Assembly (NCBI RefSeq): GCF_000716545.1
Contig: NZ_JNWZ01000016.1
Location: 34,167 to 98,166, forward strand
Reading direction: 5' to 3'
From: Kitasatospora phosalacinea
Lineage (GTDB): Bacteria > Actinomycetota > Actinomycetes > Streptomycetales > Streptomycetaceae
DNA length: 64,000 bases
The position numbers and the translations under genes were made by a program. The notes under the pieces were generated by a model, which saw nothing but the letters and a program-made list of their open reading frames with translations, searched no databases and was not told where the DNA came from. Of the stretch, positions 41,305-50,885 are shown piece by piece; the stretch's first letter is position 1; every line of letters begins with the position of its first letter.

Positions 41305-42213
41305 TCAGGACTTCACGGCACCGGACAGCAGGTCCACCCGCCAGTACCGCTGCATGCCGAGGAACAGCGCGATCAGCGGCAGGATCGACAGCAGCGCGCC
41401 GGTGATCACCAGGGTGTACATGGCCGGCTCGTTCGCGCCCTGCTGGAGCAGCGAGTACAGGCCCACCGTCACCGGGAACTTGTGGTCGTCGCCGAGCATG
41501 ATGTACGGCAGCAGGAAGTTGTTCCAGATCGCCACGAACTGGAACAGGAACACCGTCACCAGCCCCGGCACCATCATCGGCAGCGCCACGCTCCGGAACA
41601 GCCGCCACTCCCGGGCCCCGTCCACCCGGGCCGCCTCCACCACCTCGTCCGGGATCGCCGCCTCCGCGTAGATCCGTGCCAGGTAGATGCCGTACGGGGA
41701 CAGGATGCTCGGCAGCAGCACCGACCAGTAGCTGTCCGCCAGGCCCGCCTTCGACATCAGCAGGTACTGCGGCACGGCCAGCGTGATCGGCGGCATCAGC
41801 ACGCCCGCCAGCAGGACGTTGAACACCGTCGAGCGGCCGCGGAAGCGGTACTTGGCCAGCGCGTAGCCCGTCACGCCGGACACCGCCGCCGACATCAGCG
41901 CGCCCGCGCCCGCGTACAGCGCCGAGTTGGCCATCCACTGCCAGTAGACGCCGCCCCGGTACGAGGACAGCTCGGCCAGGTTGTCCCAGAAGCCGGTGCC
42001 CGGGGCGTAGGTGAAGGTGGTGAACAGCTCCTGGCGGCTCTTGGTGGCCGCCGTCACCACCCAGATCACCGGCACCAGGCAGTACACCGCGCCCAGCAGC
42101 AGGAGCAGGGTCGGCGTCCAGGCGGTGCGGCGCGGGGCGGCGCCCTTGCGGGGGAGGGCGGGGGCGGGGCGGTGCCTGCTCGCGCGCGGGGTGGACGTGA
42201 TGGTGGCGCTCAT
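41305..42213 (-). CDS. carbohydrate ABC permease (MalG-like)
   Basis: 302 residues, six helices, with the EAA loop at EAAIPDEVVEAARVDGAREWRLFRSVALPMMVPGL. The N-terminus is a basic cytoplasmic tail. The start is one base after the stop of the upstream permease. Just beyond its stop lies CTGGCG-GTT-CGTCAG (41294-41308), a one-mismatch copy of the palindrome seen near the encapsulin gene. Confidence 0.93.
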   Translation of the reverse strand: MSATITSTPRASRHRPAPALPRKGAAPRRTAWTPTLLLLLGAVYCLVPVIWVVTAATKSRQELFTTFTYAPGTGFWDNLAELSSYRGGVYWQWMANSALYAGAGALMSAAVSGVTGYALAKYRFRGRSTVFNVLLAGVLMPPITLAVPQYLLMSKAGLADSYWSVLLPSILSPYGIYLARIYAEAAIPDEVVEAARVDGAREWRLFRSVALPMMVPGLVTVFLFQFVAIWNNFLLPYIMLGDDHKFPVTVGLYSLLQQGANEPAMYTLVITGALLSILPLIALFLGMQRYWRVDLLSGAVKS

Positions 42214-42214
42214 C

Positions 42215-43144
42215 TCAACTGCCTCCGTTGGCGCGCTTGTTGACCAGCTTCAGGAACCCGAAGGAGAGCAGCAGGGTGGCTGCCGCGATCACCACGGAGG
42301 TGGCCGCCGCCGAGTAGATGTTGCCCTGCACGAACGCGTCCCGGTACACCTTCATCAGCGGCGACCAGGTCGAACTCATCGAGTTGGTCAGCGGCTTGAG
42401 CGTCATCGGCTCGGCGAACACCTGCAGGGTGGCGATCATCGAGAAGAAGAAGGTCAGCACCAGCGACGGCGCCACCATCGGGATCTTGATCCGCAGCGCG
42501 ATCTGCAGCTCGGAGCAGCCGTCCAGCCGGGCCGCCTCGTACAGCTCGGCCGGCAGCGCCCGCAGCGAGGTGTAGATCACGATCATGTTGAAGCCGGTGC
42601 CGCCCCACACCGCGATGTTCGCCATCGCCAGGTACAGCCCGTTGCCGTGCAGCAGGTCCGGGCCGCTCATCCCCGCCCGGGTCAGCAGGTAGTAGCCCGG
42701 GCTGACCTGCGGCAGGTACAGGAAGCCCCACAGGGTGGAGGCCACGATGCCCGGCACCGCGTACGGCAGGAAGATCACCAGCCGGGAGAACGCCCCGAAC
42801 CGCACCCGCGGCACGTCCAGCAGCAGCGCGAAGAACAGCGCCGCGCCCAGCATCGTCGGCACCAGCAGCGCCCCGTACAGCAGCACCCGGCCCGAGCCAG
42901 ACAGCAGCTCCGAATCCGCCAGCGCCGAGGTGTAGTTGGACAGCCCCGCCCACACCTCGGTGCGGGCGTGCGAACCCAGGCCCAGGCCCTTCACCCGCGA
43001 GGCGCGCAGGCTCAGGTAGACCGCGAAGCCGATCGGCAGCGCGAAGAACAGCGTGAACAGCAGGGTCGCCGGGCCGAGGAAGCCGTACGGCGCGAGCGAA
43101 CCGCGGCGCCGGACGGCGCGGGGGACCGGGGGAGGGGAGGCCAT
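42215..43144 (-). CDS. carbohydrate ABC permease (MalF-like)
   Basis: 309 residues, six helices and the EAA loop (LPAELYEAARLDGCSELQIALRIKIPMVAPSL). Together with the next permease it forms the channel. No ATPase is encoded here, so the shared MsiK-type ATPase used by many streptomycete sugar importers is probably the energy source; that is from family knowledge. A 14-base perfect hairpin separates it from the binding-protein gene. Confidence 0.93.
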   Translation of the reverse strand: MASPPPVPRAVRRRGSLAPYGFLGPATLLFTLFFALPIGFAVYLSLRASRVKGLGLGSHARTEVWAGLSNYTSALADSELLSGSGRVLLYGALLVPTMLGAALFFALLLDVPRVRFGAFSRLVIFLPYAVPGIVASTLWGFLYLPQVSPGYYLLTRAGMSGPDLLHGNGLYLAMANIAVWGGTGFNMIVIYTSLRALPAELYEAARLDGCSELQIALRIKIPMVAPSLVLTFFFSMIATLQVFAEPMTLKPLTNSMSSTWSPLMKVYRDAFVQGNIYSAAATSVVIAAATLLLSFGFLKLVNKRANGGS

Positions 43145-43184
43145 GGCGGCTCCTAAGTGCCTTGGGGGGAAGGGGAGTTCGGGG

Positions 43185-43218
43185 CCCGGTCCGCCGCCGG
43201 GCGGGGCGGCGGACCGGG
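43185..43218 (-). terminator. hairpin between binding-protein and permease genes
   Basis: CCCGGTCCGCCGCC (43185-43198) pairs perfectly with 43205-43218 around a six-base loop, inside the operon. It probably attenuates or stabilises so that the binding protein outnumbers the permeases. Confidence 0.65.
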
Positions 43219-43251
43219 GGTGCGGCGGCGGGGGCCGGCCGGACGGCGGGG

Positions 43252-44565
43252 TCAGCCGACCTGGAAGCCGTTCTTCTTCAGGTCCTCGACGGTGGCCTGC
43301 TGCATCGTCGACAGCGCCGCGCCGAAGTCGCCCTTGTCCTGGGCGGCCTTGCCGAAGGCGTCCTTGAACGCGGAGTACGCCACGTTCACGTTCGGGCCCC
43401 AGGCGGCCGACGCGGTGCCCTTGGCGATCTCCGCGGCCTTCGGGTAGAAGTCCGGCTGGTTGGAGAAGAACTCCGGCGCCGCCGACAGCAGGCCGCCGGT
43501 CTGCGCGGAGGTCGCCGCCGGGTAGACGTTGACCTGCTGGACGAGGGCGGCCAGCGCCTCGGGGTCGGTGTTCAGCCAGGTCGCGAACTTCGCCGCGGCG
43601 TCCCCGTGGCCCGCCTTCACGGCGCCGGTGGTCACGCCGGTGGCCGAGCCGCCCCAGCTGCCGGTCACCGAGGCGCCCGACTCCCACTGCGGCAGCGGCG
43701 CCATCGCCCACTTGCCCTTGGTGTCCGGGGCCGAGCTGGTCAGCACGCCGGGAGCCCAGACCGCCGAGACCCAGCCGATCTGGGTGCCGTCGTTGAGCGC
43801 CTTGCTCCAGGCCGGGGTGTACATCGGCTGGTTGTCCACCGCGCCGTCCTTGACCAGGCCGGACCAGAAGCCGGCGACCTTCTTCGTCGCCGGGTCGTCG
43901 ATCGCCACCTTCCAGTTGTCGCCGGAGGCGGTCCACCACTTGGCGCCCGCCTGCTGGGCCAGGCCCGCGAACAGGCCCGGGTCGTTGGCGGAGAAGGTGG
44001 TCAGCGACTTGTCCGGGGCCTTCTGCTTGAGCGCGCGGGCGGTGGCGGCGAACTCGTCCCAGGTGGTGGGCACCTTCAGGCCGTACTGCTCGAACAGGTC
44101 CTGCCGGTAGTAGAAGGCCAGCGGCGCGGTGTCCTCCGGGACCGCGTACACCGCGTCCGAGCCGAGCGTGACCTGCTTCCACACGCCGTCCGCGAACTGC
44201 GACTTGGCCCCGCCGACCTGCTTGGAGACGTCGGCCAGCACGTCGTTGGAGACCAGCGTGGGCAGCGCCTGGTACTCGGCCTGCATCAGGTCCGGCGCGT
44301 TGCCGGCCTTCGCGGCCGTGATGGTCTTGGTGACCAGGTCGTCGCCGCCGGCCTGCTTCAGCACGCTGACCTGGATCTCCGGGTGCGCCTTGTTCCAGAC
44401 CTCGGCGACCTTGTCCATGTTCGGCGCCCAGGCCCAGAACGTCAGCTTCACCGGGCCGGAGGCCGCCTTGGCGGAGTCGCCGGAGCCGCCGTCGGACGAG
44501 CACGCGGACAGCACGAGCGTGCCGCACAGGGCGGCGGCCGCGGCGAGGGCGAGGCGACGGTGCAT
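43252..44565 (-). CDS. sugar-binding lipoprotein of the ABC importer
   Basis: 437 residues. Signal peptide with lipobox LSAC and lipidated C22, then a type 1 solute-binding fold: KLTFWAWAPNMDKVAEVWNKAHPEIQVSV, DLMQAEYQALPTLV, DTAPLAFYYRQDLFEQYGLKVPTTWDEF. Divergent from the GH42 gene, with which it shares the operator-promoter region. Beta-galactosides or galacto-oligosaccharides are the probable ligand, from context only. Confidence 0.93.
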   Translation of the reverse strand: MHRRLALAAAAALCGTLVLSACSSDGGSGDSAKAASGPVKLTFWAWAPNMDKVAEVWNKAHPEIQVSVLKQAGGDDLVTKTITAAKAGNAPDLMQAEYQALPTLVSNDVLADVSKQVGGAKSQFADGVWKQVTLGSDAVYAVPEDTAPLAFYYRQDLFEQYGLKVPTTWDEFAATARALKQKAPDKSLTTFSANDPGLFAGLAQQAGAKWWTASGDNWKVAIDDPATKKVAGFWSGLVKDGAVDNQPMYTPAWSKALNDGTQIGWVSAVWAPGVLTSSAPDTKGKWAMAPLPQWESGASVTGSWGGSATGVTTGAVKAGHGDAAAKFATWLNTDPEALAALVQQVNVYPAATSAQTGGLLSAAPEFFSNQPDFYPKAAEIAKGTASAAWGPNVNVAYSAFKDAFGKAAQDKGDFGAALSTMQQATVEDLKKNGFQVG

Positions 44566-44732
44566 GGATCCTCCCGAGGATCACGGAATTCGAGTGAGGG
44601 GGCCGGGCGGCCGGCCGCCGCGCGAGGGGGTGCGCGGCGGCCCGCCCGGAGGGGTGGTGCGAGGGGGACTTTCACGGGGACTGCGGGGAACTGCCGGGGC
44701 CGCGACAGGCGCCGTGAAGTGCGGCCCGTCGC

Positions 44733-44846
44733 TGTGCACGTTCACAGTACGGAAACCTGGGAGACACTTGTCAATGCCTGAGTTCATACGGTTATCTGGG
44801 CGAGACACAGCGGCACCCGGGTCTGATCAGGGTGTGCACGTTCACA
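44733..44846. promoter_or_regulatory. divergent promoters with two identical LacI-type operators
   Basis: TGTGCACGTTCACA occurs at 44733-44746 and 44833-44846, exactly 100 bases apart. Plus promoter: TTGTCA (44768-44773), 17 bases, GTTATC (44791-44796). Minus promoter: TTGACA (44769-44774 on the minus strand) with CGTACT at 44746-44751, 17 bases away. The two -35 hexamers overlap. One operator covers the binding-protein start site, the other lies just before the GH42 start. Confidence 0.8.
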
Positions 44847-44868
44847 GTTCTTCTCGATGGAGCACGCC

Positions 44869-46938
44869 ATGGATCACCCGCGGTACCCCCGCCCGCTCGG
44901 ACTCGACCCGCTCGCCTACGGCGGCGACTACAACCCCGAGCAGTGGCCCGAGGAGGTCTGGGCCGAGGACGTCCGGCTGATGCGCGAGGCCGGGGTGACC
45001 ATGGTGAGCGTCGGCATCTTCTCCTGGGCGCTGCTCGAACCCGAGCGCGGCCAGTACGAGTTCGGCTGGCTCGACCGGCTGCTCGACCTGCTGCACGCCC
45101 ACGGCATCCGCGCCGACCTGGCCACCCCCACCGTCGTCCCGCCCGCCTGGTTCTACCGCGACCACCCCGAGGCGCTGCCCGTCACCCGCGAGGGCGTCCG
45201 CCACTCCTTCGGCTCCCGCGGCGCGATCTGCCACAGCTCGCCCGCCTACCAGCAGGCCGCCGCCGCCGTCACCGAACAGCTCGCCCGCCGCTACGGCACC
45301 CACCCCGCCGTCGCCCTGTGGCACGTCCACAACGAGTACGGCGTCCCGGTGAGCGACTGCTACTGCGACGAGTCGGCCGCCCACTTCCGGCGCTGGCTGG
45401 GCGAGCGCTACGGCACCCTCAAGGAGCTCAACTCCGCCTGGGGAACCGCCTTCTGGGGCCAGCTCTACACCCGCTGGGACGACATCCAGCCGCCCCGGCT
45501 CACCCCCACCGCCGGCAACCCCGCCCAGCAGCTCGACTACGCCCGCTTCACCAACGACGCGGTCCTCGCCAACTTCAAGCGCGAACGCGACCTGCTGCAC
45601 CGCCTCGCCCCCGGCATCCCCGTCACCACCAACTTCATGACCGCGCTCAGCCAGTGCCAGTCCATGGACTACTGGGCCTGGGGCCGCGAGGTCGACCTGG
45701 TCGCCAACGACCACTACCTGGTCGCCGAGGACCCGCGCAGCCAGATCAACCTCGCCATGGCCGCCGACCTCACCCGCTCGGTGGCCGGCGGCCGCCCCTG
45801 GCTGCTGCTCGAACACTCCACCGGCGCCGTCAACTGGCAGCCCCGCAACCTCGCCAAGCGCCCCGGCGAACTCGCCCGCAACAGCCTCGCGCACGTCGCC
45901 CGCGGCTCCGAGGGCGCGATGTTCTTCCAGTGGCGGGCCTCCCGCTACGGCGCCGAGAAGTTCCACTCCGCGATGCTCCCGCACGCCGGCACCGACAGCC
46001 GGATCTGGCGCGAAGTCGTCGAGCTCGGACAGGAGTTGGGCGCGCTCGCGGAGATCCGCGACAGCCTGGTGCGGGCCGACGCCGCGATGCTCTGGGACTG
46101 GGAGTCCTGGTGGGCGCAGCGCCTGGAGTGGCGTCCCAGCGTCGACCTCGACGCCCGCGAGCGCGCCGAAGCCTGGTACACCGCGAGCTGGGACGCCCAC
46201 CTCACCGTCGACTTCGCCCACCCCGAGGCCGAGCTGAGCCACTACCCGCTGGTCGTCGTCCCGGCCCTCTACCTCACCACCGAGGCCGCCGCCCGCAACC
46301 TGCGCCAGTACGTCGAGAACGGCGGCACCCTGCTGGTCTCCTGCTTCTCCGGCATCGTCGACGAGCACGACACCGTCCACCCCGGCCCGCACCCCGGCGC
46401 CCTGCGCGAGGTCCTCGGCCTGCGGGTCGAGGAGTTCGCCCCGCTGCGGGCCGGCGAGTCCGTCCGGCTGGAGGGCGGCGGCGGGAGCGTCCGCCCGGAG
46501 GACGACGGCGCGAGCGTCCGCTTGGAGGGCGACGGCGAACTGCGGGCCGGGGCCTGGACCGAGTTCGTGGTGACGGAGGGCGCCGAGACGGTGTGGCGCT
46601 ACGCCGACGGCCCCGCCGCGGGCGGCCCCGCCGTCACCCGGCACGCCCTCGGGGCCGGTCACGCCTGGTACGTCTCCGCCCGCCTCGACGGCGAAGGGCT
46701 CGACCGGGTGCTGCGCGCCGCGTCCGCCGACGCCGGACTGGCCGAGCGCCGACTGCCGCGCGACGTCGAGGTGGTGGAACGGGTCGGCGAGCACGGCCGG
46801 TACCTCTTCGCGATCAACCACGGCGCAGCCGACGCGGACGTCCCGGCCGCCGGGCCGGGCGTGGAACTCCTCACCGGGGCGAGCGTCACCGACACCCTCG
46901 CCGTCCCGGCCGGACGGACCCGGGTGCTCCGGTACTGA
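44869..46938 (+). CDS. glycoside hydrolase family 42 beta-galactosidase
   Basis: 689 residues, cytoplasmic (no signal). GGDYNPEQWPEEVWAED is the GH42 opening; acid/base E156 lies in HVHNEYG and the nucleophile E315 in LLLEHSTG. The trimerisation domain and C-terminal beta sandwich follow. At about 540-565 a low-complexity insert repeats SVRLEGGGGSVRPEDDGASVRLEGDG, likely a replication-slippage expansion. GGAG stands six bases before ATG 44869, better than ATG 44857. It hydrolyses galactosides imported by the divergent ABC system. Confidence 0.95.
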   Translation: MDHPRYPRPLGLDPLAYGGDYNPEQWPEEVWAEDVRLMREAGVTMVSVGIFSWALLEPERGQYEFGWLDRLLDLLHAHGIRADLATPTVVPPAWFYRDHPEALPVTREGVRHSFGSRGAICHSSPAYQQAAAAVTEQLARRYGTHPAVALWHVHNEYGVPVSDCYCDESAAHFRRWLGERYGTLKELNSAWGTAFWGQLYTRWDDIQPPRLTPTAGNPAQQLDYARFTNDAVLANFKRERDLLHRLAPGIPVTTNFMTALSQCQSMDYWAWGREVDLVANDHYLVAEDPRSQINLAMAADLTRSVAGGRPWLLLEHSTGAVNWQPRNLAKRPGELARNSLAHVARGSEGAMFFQWRASRYGAEKFHSAMLPHAGTDSRIWREVVELGQELGALAEIRDSLVRADAAMLWDWESWWAQRLEWRPSVDLDARERAEAWYTASWDAHLTVDFAHPEAELSHYPLVVVPALYLTTEAAARNLRQYVENGGTLLVSCFSGIVDEHDTVHPGPHPGALREVLGLRVEEFAPLRAGESVRLEGGGGSVRPEDDGASVRLEGDGELRAGAWTEFVVTEGAETVWRYADGPAAGGPAVTRHALGAGHAWYVSARLDGEGLDRVLRAASADAGLAERRLPRDVEVVERVGEHGRYLFAINHGAADADVPAAGPGVELLTGASVTDTLAVPAGRTRVLRY

Positions 46939-46988
46939 GCCGGGTGTTCCGGTGGTGATCCGGTGGGCCGTCCGGTGCCCGGTGGCCC

Positions 46989-47065
46989 GGCCGTCCGGTG
47001 CCGAACCTCCCGGACGGCCGGTGCCGAACCGTGGGTCCCACCCCTCCCTGCGCGGGGGTGGGACC
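46989..47065 (+). terminator. two tandem hairpins after the GH42 gene
   Basis: GGCCGTCCGG/CCGGACGGCC (46989-46998 with 47010-47019) and GGTCCCACCCC/GGGGTGGGACC (47034-47044 with 47055-47065), both perfect. They separate the galactoside locus from the P450 gene. Confidence 0.75.
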
Positions 47066-47184
47066 GGCGTCGGCAAACCGGGTACGGCGGCGAGAGGTGA
47101 CAGGTACAGTCCGGAACGACGGGCCGGGCGGGGCGGACCGCCCGACCGGTCGACTCGGAACACCCTCACCGGAGAGGCCACTCG

Positions 47185-48429
47185 ATGGACACCCAGCGCT
47201 GCCCGTACCGCCTCGACCCCGCCGGCGCGGACCTGCACGCCGAGACCGCCGCCCTGCGCGCCGCCGGACCGGCCGCGCCGATCGAACTGCCCGGCGGCGT
47301 CCCCGGCTGGTCCGTCACCGACCCCGACCTGATCCGGCGCCTGCTCACCGACCCCCGGATCTCCAAGGACGCCGCCCGGCACTGGGTCGCCGACCGGGCC
47401 GGCGAGATACCCGCCGACTGGCCGCTGCGGATGTGGACCGACGTCCGCAACGCCCTCACCACCTACGGCGACGAGCACGCCCGGCTGCGCCGCCTGATCG
47501 GCCCCGCCTTCACCGCCCGCCGGATCCGCGCGCTCGCCCCGGAGATCGAACGGATCGCCGCCGAACTCCTCGACCGCCTCGCCGCCCACCCGCCGGGCGA
47601 AGTCGTCGACCTGCGCGCCGAGTTCACCTGGGTCCTGCCGCTGAAGGTGGTCAACACCCTGCTCGGCGTGCCCGAGGAGATGCACGACGCGTTCCGCTCC
47701 ACCATCGGCCGGCTCTTCGAGACCGGCACCGGCCCCGAGGAGGCCGTCCGCAACGCGGAGGCCGTCTACACCCAACTCGCCCTGCTGGCCGAGGCCAAGC
47801 GCAAGGACCCCGGCGAGGACGTCACCACCGCGCTGATCCAGGCCCGCGACGAGGAGACCGGCACCGGCCTGGACGAGGGCGAACTCCTCGACAGCCTGCT
47901 ACTGCTCATCGGCGCCGGCCACGAGACCACCGTCAACCTGCTCGGCAGCGCCGTCGTCCAACTCCTCGACCATCCAGACCAGTTGGAGCAGCTGAAGGCC
48001 GAACCGGCCCGTTGGCCCGACGCCGTGGAGGAGACCCTGCGTCACCAGCCGCCGGTCGCCAACATCCTCGCGCGCTTCGCCGTCGAGGACGTCCACGACG
48101 AAGCCACCGGCCTCACCTTCGCCCGCGGTGACCTGCTGGTGATCAACTTCCTGGCCACCGGCCGCGACACCGCCCTGCACGGCGAGGACGCCGCCCGCTA
48201 CGACCACACCCGGGCCACCCGCCGCGACCACCTCTCCTTCGGCCACGGCGTCCACTACTGCCTCGGCGCCGAACTCGCCCGCCTCGAATCCCGGATCGCC
48301 CTCGCCGCCCTCTTCGACCGCTTCCCCCGCCTCGCCCTCGCCGTCCCCGCCGCCGAACTGCGCCCCCTGGAGTCCTTCATCTCCAACGGCCCGCGCGAGC
48401 TGCCCGTCCTGCTCCACGGCCGCGCCTGA
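47185..48429 (+). CDS. cytochrome P450
   Basis: 414 residues. I-helix oxygen motif GAGHETT (243-249), K-helix ExxR (E283-R286), and the heme loop FGHGVHYCLGAELARLE with ligand C359. Typical length for class I bacterial CYPs. No ferredoxin or reductase gene is adjacent. GGAGAGG precedes the ATG. The substrate is not predictable; it stands alone between a terminator and the exporter gene. Confidence 0.95.
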   Translation: MDTQRCPYRLDPAGADLHAETAALRAAGPAAPIELPGGVPGWSVTDPDLIRRLLTDPRISKDAARHWVADRAGEIPADWPLRMWTDVRNALTTYGDEHARLRRLIGPAFTARRIRALAPEIERIAAELLDRLAAHPPGEVVDLRAEFTWVLPLKVVNTLLGVPEEMHDAFRSTIGRLFETGTGPEEAVRNAEAVYTQLALLAEAKRKDPGEDVTTALIQARDEETGTGLDEGELLDSLLLLIGAGHETTVNLLGSAVVQLLDHPDQLEQLKAEPARWPDAVEETLRHQPPVANILARFAVEDVHDEATGLTFARGDLLVINFLATGRDTALHGEDAARYDHTRATRRDHLSFGHGVHYCLGAELARLESRIALAALFDRFPRLALAVPAAELRPLESFISNGPRELPVLLHGRA

Positions 48430-48521
48430 GCGGCACCCGGACCAGCCCCCGCCCGCCCGCTCCACGGCGCTTCCGTCCACCATCCGGGACGGGTGGCAGG
48501 GGCGGGGATCCGCGCAGTAAT

Positions 48522-48543
48522 TTAGTTCACATCAGCTAACTAT
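48522..48543. promoter_or_regulatory. MarR-type operator in the exporter promoter
   Basis: TAGTT (48523-48527) and AACTA (48538-48542) form an inverted repeat with a 10-base spacer in an A/T-rich patch. TAACTA (48537-48542) could be the -10 of the exporter gene. Confidence 0.55.
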
Positions 48544-48572
48544 CATCACGGCTTCCCAGGGGGCGGCAGGAG

Positions 48573-50333
48573 ATGGCGGACGTGGACACGAAGAAACGGT
48601 GGATCGGCGCGGAACACCCGCGCTACAAGTGGGTGGCGCTGTCGAACACCACCCTGGGCATGCTGATCGCCACGATCAACTCCTCGATCGTGCTGATCTC
48701 GCTGCCGGCGATCTTCAACGGCATCCACCTCAACCCGCTGGAGCCCGGCAACGTCAGTTACCTGCTGTGGATGCTGATGGGCTACATGCTGGTCACCGCG
48801 GTGCTGGTGGTCACGCTGGGGCGGCTCGGCGACATCTGGGGCCGGGTGCGGATCTACAACGCCGGCTTCCTGATCTTCACCGTCACCTCGGTGATCCTCT
48901 CGCTCGACCCGATGGGCGGCGGTGGCGGCGCGCTCTGGCTGATCGGCTGGCGGGTGGTCCAGGCCGTCGGCGGCGCCATGCTGATGGCCAACTCCGCGGC
49001 CATCATCACCGACGCCTTCCCGGCCCGGCAGCGCGGCATGGCGCTCGGCGTCAACATGGTCGCCGCGATCGCCGGATCCTTCATCGGGCTCGTCCTCGGC
49101 GGCGTGCTGGCCGAATGGAACTGGCGCTCGATCTTCTGGGTCAACGTCCCGATCGGCATCATCGGCACCGTCTGGGCCTACCGCTCGCTGCACGAGACCG
49201 GCGTCCGCCGCCCCGGGAAGATCGACTGGTGGGGCAACGTCAGCTTCGCCGTCGGCCTCACCGCGCTGCTCGCCGGCATCACCTACGGCATCCAGCCCTA
49301 CGGCGGCCACACCATGGGCTGGACCAACCCCTGGGTGCTGGCCGGCCTGATCGGCGGCGCGGCCGTGCTGGTCGCGTTCTGCGCGATCGAGAGCAGGGTC
49401 GCCGAACCGATGTTCCCGCTGCGCCTGTTCCGCGACCCGGTGTTCGCGGGCGGCAACCTGGCCACGCTGCTCGGCTCGATCGCCCGCGGCGGCCTGCAGT
49501 TCATGCTGATCGTCTGGCTGCAGGGCATCTGGCTGCCGCTGCACGGCTACGACTACGAGGACACCCCGCTCTGGGCCGGCATCTACCTCGTCCCGCTGAC
49601 CATCGGCTTCCTCGCCGCCGGACCGATCGCCGGCCACCTCTCGGACCGCTTCGGCGCCCGGCTGTTCGCGGCCGGCGGCCTGGTCGTGATGGCCGGTTCG
49701 TTCGCCGGGCTGCTGATCCTGCCCACCGACTTCGGGTACGTCTGGTTCGCCCTGCTGGTGTTCCTCAACGGCCTCGGCGGCGGACTGTTCGCCGCCCCCA
49801 ACACCGCGCTGGTGATGTCCAGCGTCCCGGCCGCCGACCGCGGCGCCGCCTCCGGCATGCGGGCCACGTTCCAGAACGCCGGCATGGTGCTGTCCATCGG
49901 CGTCTTCTTCTCGCTGATGGTCGCCGGCCTGGCCGGTTCGCTCCCGCAGACCCTCACCGACGGCCTCACCGGGCAGGGCGTCTCGGCGGCCGACGCCCAC
50001 ACGGTCGCCCAACTCCCGCCCGTCGGCATGCTGTTCGCCGCCTTCCTGGGCTACAACCCGATCCACGAACTGCTCGGCCCGCAGGTGCTCTCCGGCCTGC
50101 CCGCCGACAACGCCCGGACGCTCACCGGACGGGACTTCTTCCCGCACCTGATCTCCGGCCCGTTCCACGACGGCCTGATGGTGGTCTTCTCGCTCGCCAT
50201 CGCGATGTCGCTGGTCGCCGCCCTGGCCTCGCTGCTGCGCGGCCGCAAACCGGGTACCGTCGGCGACGGACCCGAGGACGGGACGGCCACCGCCCCGGAC
50301 GGCGGCACCGCGGTCTCCCGGGGCGCGGCGTGA
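48573..50333 (+). CDS. DHA2-type MFS drug exporter
   Basis: 586 residues with 14 predicted helices. Motif A is [14 protein letters not shown], the exporter motif C region is [34 protein letters not shown]. Some external loops are long ([19 protein letters not shown] and the [13 protein letters not shown] region). The following marR gene begins one base after its stop, so the two form an operon, a classical pairing of exporter and its repressor. Confidence 0.93.
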   Translation: MADVDTKKRWIGAEHPRYKWVALSNTTLGMLIATINSSIVLISLPAIFNGIHLNPLEPGNVSYLLWMLMGYMLVTAVLVVTLGRLGDIWGRVRIYNAGFLIFTVTSVILSLDPMGGGGGALWLIGWRVVQAVGGAMLMANSAAIITDAFPARQRGMALGVNMVAAIAGSFIGLVLGGVLAEWNWRSIFWVNVPIGIIGTVWAYRSLHETGVRRPGKIDWWGNVSFAVGLTALLAGITYGIQPYGGHTMGWTNPWVLAGLIGGAAVLVAFCAIESRVAEPMFPLRLFRDPVFAGGNLATLLGSIARGGLQFMLIVWLQGIWLPLHGYDYEDTPLWAGIYLVPLTIGFLAAGPIAGHLSDRFGARLFAAGGLVVMAGSFAGLLILPTDFGYVWFALLVFLNGLGGGLFAAPNTALVMSSVPAADRGAASGMRATFQNAGMVLSIGVFFSLMVAGLAGSLPQTLTDGLTGQGVSAADAHTVAQLPPVGMLFAAFLGYNPIHELLGPQVLSGLPADNARTLTGRDFFPHLISGPFHDGLMVVFSLAIAMSLVAALASLLRGRKPGTVGDGPEDGTATAPDGGTAVSRGAA

Positions 50334-50334
50334 C

Positions 50335-50814
50335 GTGAACCAGACGGCGGAACAGGAGAGTTCGACAGTGGTGCAGGACGACGAGGGCGGCCTCGACCCG
50401 GCAGAGGTGGCGCGGCTGCGCCTGGTGATCGCCCGGCTGAACCGGCACCTGATGCGGGCCTCCGACCGGCAGGAGTTCACCTTCGCCCAGCAGTCCGCGC
50501 TGGCCCGGATCGAGCAGCACGGTCCGATCCGGCTCGGCGAACTCGCCGCGCTGGAACGGGTCACCGCCCCGTCGATGACCCGCACCGTCGCCTCGCTGGT
50601 CGAAGCCGGACTCGTCAACCGCGTCCCCGACCCCAGCGACGGCCGCTCCGTCCTGGTCGAACTCTCCACCGGCGGTGTCGAGTTGCTGGCCCACATCCGG
50701 CGCCGGCGCTCCGAACTGCTGGCCCGCCGCACCGCCGAACTCACCGAACCGGAACGGCAGACCCTGATGGCGGCGCTGCCCGTCCTGGAACGCCTGGTCT
50801 CCTTCGAGGACTGA
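50335..50814 (+). CDS. MarR family repressor of the exporter
   Basis: 159 residues. FTFAQQSALARIEQHGPIRLGELAALERVTAPSMTRTVASLVEAGLVNRVPDPSDGRSVLVELS is the winged helix with its DGR wing. GTG 50335 follows the exporter stop by one base; an internal GTG at 50371 with GGAGAG before it is an alternative (147 residues). It probably binds the TAGTT-n10-AACTA site at 48522-48543. Confidence 0.9.
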   Translation: MNQTAEQESSTVVQDDEGGLDPAEVARLRLVIARLNRHLMRASDRQEFTFAQQSALARIEQHGPIRLGELAALERVTAPSMTRTVASLVEAGLVNRVPDPSDGRSVLVELSTGGVELLAHIRRRRSELLARRTAELTEPERQTLMAALPVLERLVSFED

Positions 50815-50835
50815 CCCGCCCGGCTGGAGGGGCGC

Positions 50836-50885
50836 CGTCCGGTCAGGCGTCCGGCGCGGGCGTCCGGTCAGGCGTCCGGTGCGGG
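50836..50885. repeat. 25-bp tandem duplication spanning a stop codon
   Basis: 50836-50860 and 50861-50885 differ by one base. The second copy holds the stop (TCA at 50868-50870) of the minus-strand gene at 50868, and the first copy holds the duplicate TGA out of frame. Confidence 0.8.

Noticed and set aside
41294..41308. A full operator before lacI
   Set aside because: CTGGCG-GTT-CGTCAG has a mismatch and overlaps the permease stop; I mention it only as a near match.
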